The notes beneath the pieces are model-generated. The model saw only the letters and a program-made list of their open reading frames with translations, ran no database searches and was not told the DNA's origin. A stretch of DNA of 64,000 bases from Eurosta solidaginis. Its lineage: Eukaryota; Arthropoda; Insecta; Diptera; Tephritidae. Below are positions 43,130 through 51,873 of this stretch, piece by piece. Location of the stretch: positions 343,088,302-343,152,301 of the forward strand of contig NC_090319.1 of the NCBI RefSeq assembly GCF_040869045.1, given 5' to 3'. Position numbers and translations under genes: made by a program. Position 1 is the stretch's first letter; each line of letters begins with the position of its first letter.

Positions 43130-43518
43130 CTTTATGTAATATTTGTTCCAAATATGAGCCAAATCGGACATCATAGGTCGCTTTCTATTCATGTATGTAT
43201 TATGTGTTCCAAAAATGGACCAAATCGGACCACAAATACGATTTTTTTGAATATCTCGACCCTTGGGCTACCTAGCGGCGATTTTTTTTCATAGGTCGTG
43301 TTCTATTCTTGTATGTATTATGTGTTCCAAATACGAGCCAAATCGGACCACAAATACGATTTTTTGAAATATTTCGATCCATGCGCCACCTATCGGAGTT
43401 TTTTCATATTTTTGCATTGTCATCGGGTTATGAACTATATTCCAAGTTTCATGCTTGTAGCTTATCGGGAAGTTTAATTACAAAATTCGTTCACAACGGC
43501 CGTGCAGCCGGCCTGTGA
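43130..43518. repeat. Dispersed repeat with two tandem units
   Basis: Two diverged units (about 43145-43265 and 43290-43400) share ATGTATTATGTGTTCCAAA, GCCAAATCGGACCACAAATA and CGATTTTTTTGAATATCTCG (or variants). The block ends CACAACGGCCGTGCAGCCGG. It is a repetitive element of unknown type, non-coding. Confidence 0.5.
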
Positions 43519-43629
43519 AGTCAAGCTAAATAAAACCCTTTCAAAATATAAAAACACTTCCTTCGTGCGTATGCATAAGCAAGTTGATCAAGGCGTAGCG
43601 GCAAATGCAGAAGCATGAATCCTAACAAC

Positions 43630-43930
43630 ATCAGATGAGTTGGCCTCGGAGTGTCGCCGGCGATTACCCAATAAAATTTAATGGCGAGCGTTACAATTTG
43701 TATGCAGACATCAACATAGTCCAGCGAATTAAAACACAGCGGATACACGACCATGTTCCGGGGATGAAAAACTATGTTCCAATCATGAAGATTTCCTATA
43801 GGGAGCCGACTTTTGAAACAGAGCAAGGGGGCGGATCCCACTCTACCGGAAGGACTGGGAGAAAAACGATTTAAATTCCCGTTACTAATTGCTGTCAGTT
43901 CCAAAATCGTTTAAACGTTTAAGTGTCAAT
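43630..43930 (+). pseudogene. RTE LINE 3' relic
   Basis: GCAGACATCAACATAGTCCA, then GCGAATTAAAAC, is nearly identical to the RTE copy at 11180. The following sequence is a heavily decayed version of the RTE tail, with CGATTTAAATTCCCGT and GTTTAAACGTTTAAGTG corresponding to its end. It is the oldest of the three RTE copies in the window. Confidence 0.6.
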
Positions 43931-44045
43931 GACTTTGTCTTAGCAATGATCTCTATCGTTTTAGTTCGCGCTTTTACCTTTCTTACCTTACTCCAAAGTG
44001 AAGCGAAAATACTTGCCATATCATATGTTGCCGTATGTAATTTCC

Positions 44046-44445
44046 CCCCAGCGGGTTAGTGGGCTTAGAATATACCATGGGCAGGTATGCCTGTCGTAAG
44101 AGGCGACTAAAATACCAAATTGATTCAAGGTTGTGTAGCGCAACCCTTTCAAGGGGTTGCCAGCGCAATATATAGCTTCTCCAGTCCAATTTTCAACCTC
44201 ACCTACCCATGGTGAATCCTGTTTCTTTAGCAGTGGAGGCTTTGGCAACGCCAAGTTCCTCATGGATCTATGGAGTGGGAGGGCGGGATGGCCTAGAAGG
44301 TTTGATGTGGTCATACCAAATAGTTGCCGAGATGGTCGGGCTAGTACCTTAATGCTGCTTGGTACCGGAACGTACTGGATCTGCAACCGGCAAAGGACCA
44401 TCAACCTTGGAGGCGTGTCCTTATCGCTACAACAACAACAGAAGA
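44046..44445 (+). repeat. SINE-like repeat with CAA tail, copy D (longest)
   Basis: The most complete copy. It has CAGCGGGTTAGTGGGCTTAG, CATGGGCAGGTATGCCTGTC, GTAAGAGGCGACTAAAATACC, TTCAACCTCACCTACCC and CGAGATGGTCGGGCTAGTAC, and ends CTTATCGCTACAACAACAAC. The first 80 bases may be the polymerase III promoter region, but I could not match A and B boxes with confidence. Confidence 0.65.
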
Positions 44446-44644
44446 GTTACGTCATGCACTCTTTCCCTTTTGCTAAAATCAATTCCTAGGCGTGCTCTTA
44501 AATGAAAAATATCAAGCTTAATTTTCAACCTTGGAAGGAATATGGTATTGCAACCACGAAATGCATTTGTCAGCACTCTATGCAAATATTTTCATATGTA
44601 CATTCGAATAAAAAGAACAAACAATGAAAAAACAACTAAAGGTG

Positions 44645-45720
44645 TCTAAGTTCGGGTGCAACCGAACCTTATATACTCAGCGTGAGCTTCAATTGTACAT
44701 TTCATTTCAGAATAAATTACTTTTCTACATAACAAGTGGCACCGCCCGTTTAAAAAAAATTCCTCTTACAGTAAAACTTGATAAGTGAAATATCATTTAT
44801 TCAAAACTATTTTTTGCTAAGTTATAGCTTAATATTCTAGTCTACGACCGATTCCGTCCATTTTTACTAGAAATATTTTCTGCTATACGGTATAGGGAAA
44901 ATTTGTGTACCCAATTTTATTACGATCCGTTAATTTTTCTTCGAGTTATGGCTCCCGAAACATAGAAAATTGCTTAGTCATAAAAGGGGCGGTGCCACGC
45001 CCATTTCTTTAAAATTAAGTTTTTTCCTATTTATTGTTATAAATATACTTGGAAATTAAATACCATTGACCATAACTTTTTTGCAAAGATATACATAGCT
45101 TATTGTATTCGTCCACAACCCTTTTAAAAATCTTGTATATAAAAGTGGGCGTGGTCCTTACCCGATTTCGTTAATTTTTCTTCAAAGCATTCCTTGTAGT
45201 AAAGGCAACCTCTGCCGAATTTTGTTACGATTTAACGGTTTTTGATATATGATTAATAATATTTGTAAAATTGATTTCATCACAAGAGGGCGGTGCCACG
45301 CCCATTTAAAAAAAAATTTTCAAATTTTTATCAAGAGTCTCAATATCAGTCCACATGTCAAATTTCAACATTCTATGTGTATTATTTACTAAAAATCAGG
45401 TTTTTTTTGTTTTCCCAAATTTTATATATATAAAAAGTGGGCGTGGTTATCATCCGATTTCGTTCTTTTTGAATACCAATCTATTCTGGGTCCAGATAAG
45501 CTAGTGTACCGAAATTGGGTGAAGATACCTCAATATTTACTCAAGTTATCGTGCTAACGGACGGACGGACGGACGGACATGGCTCAATCAAATTTTTTTT
45601 CGATACTGATGATTTTGATATATGGAAGTCTATATCTATCTCGATTCCTTTATACCTGTACAACCAACCGTTATCCAATCAAAGTTAATATACTCTGGGT
45701 GCAAAGCACGCTGAGTATAA
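44645..45720 (+). repeat. TTCGGGTG(T/C)AACCGAAC repeat, complete copy
   Basis: Begins TCTAAGTTCGGGTGCAACCG and ends CACGCTGAGTATAAAC. Inside, diverged units repeat AAAAGTGGGCGTGG and GGCGGTGCCACGCCCATTT several times (near 44740, 44990, 45150, 45285 and 45435). Near the end come ACGGACGGACGGACGGACGG, ACATGGCT and TTTGATATATGGAAGTCTAT. It is the undisrupted version of the repeat split at 29366/34954. No protein is encoded. Confidence 0.65.
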
Positions 45721-46669
45721 ACAAAATTTTACCAACCAATATGTACCAATTGTATAATTTCCAATGACAGAGCCCAATTTTGACATTTTATTAAGATGAG
45801 AAGTAGCAAATTCGTGCTGAGTAAATTTCTTCTAGCACAAATTAGCAAACATGGAAACATATAATTGTAAATCAGCTGATTGCATTTTTCGCAACAAAGC
45901 CATACAATTTTAAAATTGAATATTATAAAGGCCTTTTTATGAGAGATTTAATAAAAAATAAGTCTAAGAACCAAGCTTATTTGGTTTCAGTGATTTAATA
46001 ATAGCCGAATTTTTTTGCATCTACATTTCTTAGATAATATTTAGGAGACCCATCCAGCGGCAATTATCGAAGACAGTGGTAATAACTCGATTCAAAACGG
46101 GTTGTACTGAATAGCGGAGACACGCACCTCTGTTGGTCATAGTGTATAGCTAAATCGGTTGCCATGAATAACAGACACACACCCTTTTCGGCCATAGAAG
46201 TTGAGAAAAGTATAGCGATAAAATGGGGAGACACATTTCAGTTGCAACTAAGTATAATGCACGTTGAAATTTAGCGGTACTAATTTTCTGCGCAACAATT
46301 TCATAAGTGTAGATAAAGTTACACTTTTCGCAGTACATATACATTTTAAGTGCATATATATATACATACATGTAAAAAACAACACAACTAATGTTTTTGT
46401 AGGTTGCTGAAATATGTTGGCTAATTTATGTTTGTTGAAAACTTGGCAAGTTTCGCTCTTTGTGATAGTAAATTTTGATAACTCGTTCTAGAATTTGTGG
46501 TCAAACACTCCTATTTTGTTTTCGTTTGAATTTGACATATTAATTCTCTATTTGCGAAGGATTCGTTATAATTTTCTCTCTTTACGTTGTCATTAAGTAA
46601 GAATTAGCTTCGCCTAGAGCCGTCTTCCTGAGGCAAAATGAGGCCCTAACATTTGTTTTACATTTTTAT
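45721..46669. other. Intron 6, nothing recognised
   Basis: AT-rich intronic DNA. Short frames only, no clear repeat. Confidence 0.3.
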
Positions 46670-47184
46670 TGTTGCGAAATTTAGGTATTTTTGATTTTTC
46701 TGCACCTGTTATCATTCGAGTAACTGAACTGTACAATAAATAACTCAAATATTCAGTACAGCAAAATGTTCTTTATTTACAACGCTACTATGATAGTAGT
46801 ATATCACAATTAAACTACTCGCGTACTTCACTTACATTGTTTTAAAATTAAACTGATTGACTATCCTTTAGCTTGCGCTGCTTTTATACTCTCAGTTGTG
46901 TCGCTCGCCTTTTGTGAACAGCCGTTGCGAAAAATTATTAATTTCTCGTTTCTGACTTCTATGTACATGCGTTTATATGCCTGAGTAATATGCGATCTTT
47001 ATTGCTGTTTGCGTCTCATATTCATTGTTGCCTCCCATGTATGTATATGTGAGTAGTATGCGCTACAACTCTGCATCTCATATTATCTGTTGCTTCTATG
47101 TATATGGATGTGTGTGGCTGTTTTCGTTTTCATCCGCTTGCCCTGCTGTTGTCGTCCAGCATTTATTACTAGCGGCATAGTGAC
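46670..47184 (-). mobile_element. Solo LTR, family A, reverse orientation
   Basis: Starts TGTTGCGAAATTTAGG and ends GGCATAGTGACA on the plus strand. It shares with 47189-47641 the AATAAATAACTCAAATATTC block and, in inverse, the TATAAAAGCAGCGCAAGC promoter block. Flanks are TTAT on the left and ATAT on the right, so one base of the duplication may have changed. It is more diverged than its neighbour. Confidence 0.65.
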
Positions 47185-47188
47185 ATAT

Positions 47189-47641
47189 TGTAACGAATTT
47201 AAGGAATTCCCCTTATTCCAAACCCTCTACTAAACGTTCGAATCGCTAAACTATTGAATAAATAACTCAAATATTCAATAATGCAAAATAGTCTTTATTA
47301 GACTACTTTGAGAATACTTCACAATAACACTTATACTTCACAACCAATAGCATGCTTAAATAAAAACTGAATACTGACTACTCAGCTTGCACTGCTTTTA
47401 TGCTCTCCGTTGCTTCATTCGCACATTTCTACTAAAGTCTAAACGTTTCGCCTGCTAGAACTGCTGTATCTCCTGCTTGGTAATTGAGCTACATATATGC
47501 GTGTGTATGTGTAACAACTTCGGCTGATGACTACATCATGTGTGAGGTATCTCTTCGTTGCCTTGTACACAAGAGTGGGTGCTTCCTGTTTTTGTTGTTG
47601 CGTGATTATTAACTAGCCTAGTGATGTCAACATTCGCCACA
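47189..47641 (-). mobile_element. Solo LTR, family A, reverse orientation, ATAT duplication
   Basis: A 453-bp LTR, TGTAACGAATTTAAGG to CAACATTCGCCACA, with ATAT on both sides (47185-47188 and 47642-47645). It is the inverse of the copy at 24764-25233: the same end (TTATTCCAAACC), the same TTTATTAGACTACTTTGAGA region, and a promoter-like GCACTGCTTTTATGCTCTCC. It lies four bases from another LTR of the same family. Confidence 0.8.
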
Positions 47642-48204
47642 ATATTGAAACAGCTAATATTCGCCATATCATTGGAAAGTTTGCAATTATTTTTCCTTCT
47701 TCGTTTCCACCTTTTTAACACAAAAGGTGTACAACGTTGACAGTAATTTTTCACACCCCTAGGCGTCCAAAATCGGAGCGTTCTCGCTTTTTATTGGCTA
47801 TATTAGGAGTCCAAAATGAATGTATTTCCCTTCTTGCGATAGTCGTCCGATATGAGCCTTTTTTCATACATATATCATATGAGCCTAAATAAGAGTCTTT
47901 TATGACAACAAATGGATTCATAAATAGTCCATTTTCAGTACTTATTTTCGTTGTGAATTTGTTCCAAAATTGCTTTGTTAAACATAAACTTTTGGCATGC
48001 GGCTCCTAATTTTCTCCATATCAGAGTCCTAAAAGATTCCTGTAAGATCATGTTTCTGAAGCTCAAAATTTCACGTATTTCGATATCTTTTCGGATTTCG
48101 TTCCGTGAACGTTTGAGGGGCCGTAATTCAGGATATACGTGACAATTCACGAAATATAAGAAAATAAGGAAAATACGCAAAAGTTAACCAATTAACTTTG
48201 TGGT
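47642..48204. other. Intron 6, nothing recognised
   Basis: No gene or clear repeat seen. Confidence 0.3.
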
Positions 48205-48352
48205 CATATTAAATCGTTCCCGAGATGATCGGCTAGTACATTAATGGTGCTTGTTACTGGAACGCACCGGATCTATATCCGAAAAAAAAACACCAACTTC
48301 GATAAAACTCCCTAAAACCTACGGGGAGTAACTTTATCGCTACAAGAAAAAG
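48205..48352 (+). repeat. SINE-like repeat with CAA-type tail, copy E (truncated)
   Basis: The 3' half only: GGTCATATTAAATCGTTCCC, GAGATGATCGGCTAGTAC, ATTAATGGTGCTTGTTAC, then CTTTATCGCTACAAGAAAAA. It matches copies A and D. Confidence 0.6.
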
Positions 48353-48366
48353 ACGACGGCTTAACC

Positions 48367-49270
48367 ATAGTACAGGTTTACAAGTATGATATGTATGAGA
48401 AGGAAACAATTTCTTTCTCTAACACACTGGAAATGTAGTGCACCTATATGGGTCCTACAGAAAATTATACAAAAGTCTTGAATTGGGGTATCTGAGGACG
48501 CGTAGTTATTCCAGTATTAGGAATACAAACACGGGTGCTACCCGTTCAACAGTTCTCTGCGAAAAACAGTTTGAAAGCGAGGTCGACTGCAATAACCCGT
48601 CCAAAAATGTGGAAAGAGAAATGAAAAGACGCGTTTTGTCCTGTTATCAATAGTCCAAAGGCGACAAAGTATTCGAACTATTGGAAGCGAGGCAAAAACG
48701 CGTCTATTAATACCTCCCCCGACGGTTTTGGTCGTGTTTTAGCAATAGTCCCCGGTAATAAAGTATCACAATTCGTTAATTAAAATTGTCCAAAACATAT
48801 GGATTTTAAATAGAGATGTAATTAAGAGCTCGTTTGAAAGTAAATAACGATATTTCTTTGTAATTTTACGATAAAAATTTTACGCAGTTTTCGTTAGCAG
48901 CTAGTACACTTTTCTTGGACCTAAGAAGTACAACAGTGCCCAATAGCATCCACAAAAAAAAAACGAACAGGAACAAGCATTTTATCAGGGACCGTATTAC
49001 GTGTTACGATCACTGACTGAAAACCATTTTCACTCAAGCGATAACTATGCAACTGTCAAACCTTTTTTGAAAATTATAATAAATAATGGATCTGACGAGT
49101 ACTATTTGTCGCTAGTTCAAATATGGCGTTAATCCAATCCACCTTTTCAGAGCTATTGTGACTTACAAAATGGGTTTCGATCACGGATCGTAACACGTAA
49201 TACGGGCCCAGGTGAGCGTGGCTGTGTACGTGCGTGCTGATACATATCCTACTTGTAGGCCTGTACTATG
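48367..49270 (+). repeat. 0.7-kb dispersed repeat, copy 1, carrying a MITE
   Basis: Collinear with 50770-51570. Shared blocks are TAGTACAGGTTTACAAGTAT at the start, AATGTAGTGCAC, GAGGACGCGTAGTTATT, the ACGCGTTTT foldback arms (48590-48760), CCAAAACATATGGATTTTA, and GTGAGCGTGGCTGTGTA at the end. Copy 1 has a 220-bp MITE (48989-49208) absent from copy 2 and lacks a block of about 110 bp present in copy 2. Confidence 0.75.
48989..49208. mobile_element. 220-bp MITE with CAG duplication and a paralogous empty site
   Basis: The left end GGACCGTATTACGTGTTACG and the right end CGTAACACGTAATACGGGCC are inverted repeats with one mismatch over at least 22 bases. CAG flanks it at 48986-48988 and 49209-49211. 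The second copy of the host repeat has a single CAG at 51511-51513 with no insertion, which fixes the boundaries. A 3-bp duplication and GG-starting inverted repeats suggest PIF/Harbinger or a related superfamily. Confidence 0.85.
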
Positions 49271-49359
49271 GACTTAATGACCAAACCCTTTTCCACTGCT
49301 AACAGCACTTCATTGGCCAATCAGCTTTTGTATCATGGAGTGTAACAGCAATCGTTTTA

Positions 49360-49690
49360 TTTAAGGGCCAATACCATAACGCTAACGCCATAACCATACC
49401 ACAGCCAAACGATTGGCTTTTGGGTTTCTCGCCATATCCATAACCTAAAAATATTTGAGTTGGTGAATTTAATAACTTTTTGTAGATTTTGTTCATTGTT
49501 TTGGATACGTTATGACTAAGAGACTTATTTTTTGTGGAATATGTTTGTAATTTTTTGCGTTTTCTTCATTTTTATGAAATTTTCACGATTTTTAGGTTAA
49601 GGCACCATTAATCGATGACATTGGAGATAGTTATGGATATGGTTATGGTTACAACTATCGCGTTAGGGTTAAGGACGTTTAATTTGCCAT
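49360..49690. repeat. Probable decayed inverted-repeat element
   Basis: GGCCAATACCATAACGCTAA then CGCCATAACCATACC on the left resembles the inverse of GGATATGGTTATGGTTACAA then CTATCGCGTTAGGGTTAAGG on the right. The match is imperfect and boundaries are uncertain. Confidence 0.35.
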
Positions 49691-49880
49691 TTATTCTCAT
49701 ATGCCTTGAAAGGTTGCTGCCATAGTTAACGTTCATATACCTACGGTATTCATCAAATTATTTCATAAGCTTGTGTGATCGTTAGAAACGTTGTGGAGTA
49801 GATTAGTTCATTTGCATACTTTGCAGAAACAACCGTAATTCGTTTGCAGAACATTACAATATTATTCTTCTTTATTTTAG

Positions 49881-50018
49881 GTTGGCATTAATGACGGAAA
49901 AGACGCTCAGTGCCGAAGAAAGTAGAAGAGCTGTTGAGACTGTGGCAAGACATCTGTTAGATCGATTAGAAAGTGAGAAAAATATTTGTGAGAATAGTTT
50001 GGGTCCTTGGCAATCAAC
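49881..50018 (+). CDS. MCC: MCC ortholog, coding exon 7 (residues 472-517)
   Basis: Preceded by TTCTTTATTTTAG, the exon completes the phase-2 codon from exon 6 as Lys and ends at 50018 before GTAATT, phase 2. It encodes AEESRRAVETVARHLLDRLE and ENSLGPWQST. This corresponds to the vertebrate MCC stretch with KRAHDCRKTAENAAKALLMKLD and PWESLSS. Order and spacing relative to the exon 6 and exon 8 motifs are conserved. Confidence 0.9.
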
Positions 50019-50077
50019 GTAATTATGCAATAAAGGAAATCCTTAACATTTTGTTATAACTTTCTCATATTTCACAG
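50019..50077 (+). other. MCC intron 7, 59 bp
   Basis: A minimal intron: GTAATT donor at 50019 and a TTTCTCATATTTCACAG acceptor ending at 50077. Phase 2 to phase 2. Confidence 0.8.
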
Positions 50078-50710
50078 ATTCAGTATTTCTGACAAGTTGT
50101 GCTCACCTCCTTGGACTTCCGAAGATGACAACCGTTTGCGTAATCATGTTTCGAAACTAAAGGGTCACCGCTCGACTGTACAAAATACGATCGTCAATTT
50201 GGAATCACCATTTAGTGATCTCTATGAAAAATCACGTTTAGCAATTGAGAGCGGAAAAGAAATGGTACAAAAAGAGAGCAGCATTCAACTTGATATTGAA
50301 ATGGCTGTAATGATGCAAGAGCTCTTAAATTTACGCGAAGAAAATATAAATTTAAAATCAAAAGTTGAATCTGCAGAAATTGAAAAACGCCTCTCTGCAG
50401 AGCGCAATAGTTCTCTGGAAGAAGCGCTACAACAATTACAGCTACAGCTGCAGTTACAATTAGAAATTAGTACAGATACTAGTAGTGTCCTTTTTCATCG
50501 TGAAAAGATCGCAGAAAATCGTATATCTTATTCTGAATCAGAACATGTTGCTTTGACAGAACAACAGCTAGTAGAAGCTTTAACTCGCGAATCTGAACTG
50601 AAATGTCGTATTCAAACATTGATAGCATCTGTAACTGCGTCACAACTCAACGCCGATGAGCGACATGTTCAACTACAGAATAATATTCAGGAATTGCAAA
50701 AATCAAATTT
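50078..50710 (+). CDS. MCC: MCC ortholog, coding exon 8 (residues 518-728)
   Basis: A long coiled-coil exon, phase 2 in and phase 2 out, with a GTAAGTG donor at 50711. Conserved blocks in order: SEDDNRLRNHVSKLKGHRS (vertebrate KEDEQRLKDYIQQLKNDRA), NLESP, MAVMMQELLNLREENINLK (vertebrate NAVLMQELMAMKEE) and EALTRESELKCRIQTLIASV. It ends QNNIQELQKSNL, which matches the vertebrate NDLKRANSNL position. The remaining 70-100 residues of MCC, including any C-terminal PDZ-binding motif, must be encoded beyond base 64000. There is a Gln/Leu run (QQLQLQLQLQLE) in the middle. Confidence 0.93.
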
Positions 50711-50769
50711 GTAAGTGTGAACAAATAGTAAATAATTCTGGTGAATGCTTACAAGTGAAGAATCTTCAT

Positions 50770-51570
50770 CATAGTACAGGTTTACAAGTATGATATGTAT
50801 GAGAAGGAAACAATTCCTTTCTCTTTCCAACGCACTGCCATTTAACACTTCGGTTAGTGTTAAACTATTGTGGAACTCAGTGGAACCTGCGTGGAACATG
50901 CGTTTGACACTTAACGAAGTGTCAAAATTATCGGGGTTGCTGTCGTGGAAAATGTAGTGCACATATATGGGTCCTACAGAAAATTATACAAAAGTCTTGA
51001 ATTGGGGTATCTGAGGACGCGTAGTTATTACAGTATTAAGAATACAAAAACGGTTGCTAAGTTTTTCTACCCGTTCAAAAGTTCTCCGCGAAAAACAGCT
51101 TGAAACCGAGATAGGCTGCAATAACCCGTCCAAAAAATGGAAAGAGAAATGAAAAGACGCGCTTTGCCCCGTTATCAATAGTCCAAAGGTGAAAAAGTAT
51201 TCGAATTATTGGAAGCGAGGCAAAAACGCGTCCATTAACACATCTCCCGCCGGTTTTGGTCGTGTTTTAGCAATCGTCCCCGGTAATAAGGTATCACAAT
51301 TTGTTAACTAAAATTGTCCAAAACATATGGATTTTACAGAGAGATGTAAATAAGTGCTCGTTTGAAAGTAAATAAGGATATTTCTTTGTAATTTTAGAAC
51401 AAAAATTTTACGCAGTTTTCGTTAGCAGCTACTACACTTTTCTTGGGCGTAAGAAGTACAACAGTGCCAAATAGCATCCACAAAAAAACGAACAAGAACA
51501 AGCATTTTATCAGGTGAGCGTGGCTGTGTATGTGCGTGCTTCTACATATCCTCCTACTTGTAGACCTTTA
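50770..51570 (+). repeat. 0.7-kb dispersed repeat, copy 2
   Basis: Collinear with 48367-49270. It lacks the 220-bp MITE but has an extra block at about 50835-50940 containing two short palindromes, TTTAACACTTCGGTTAGTGT and TTTGACACTTAACGAAGTGT, each able to form its own hairpin. The foldback arms lie at 51115-51285. Confidence 0.75.
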
Positions 51571-51869
51571 CAATGCTTTTCATTCCTCCATTGCCATACC
51601 TACCATGTCAAATAAGTTGACAGGGAGAACGGCTGTCGCGAATGTCCACAGAATGGAAAAAAGGCTTGTTTATTTGCTCGCGATAAATAAATTATATTGC
51701 CATGAACTGCCCATTTGTGTTTCAAACCAACTTTTCTTTTAAATGAATCTATAGAAAATCAGACTACATATTAATATTCATTTTTATTTTAGTTAAGCAA
51801 ACATATTGAAATATGTAAATAATGCAATACCAATAATCTACTACAATGAGTTTGAATAAAATATTTAGC
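51571..51869. other. Intron 8 spacer
   Basis: About 300 bases between the dispersed repeat and the gypsy element. No gene seen. Confidence 0.35.
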
Positions 51870-51873
51870 AAAT

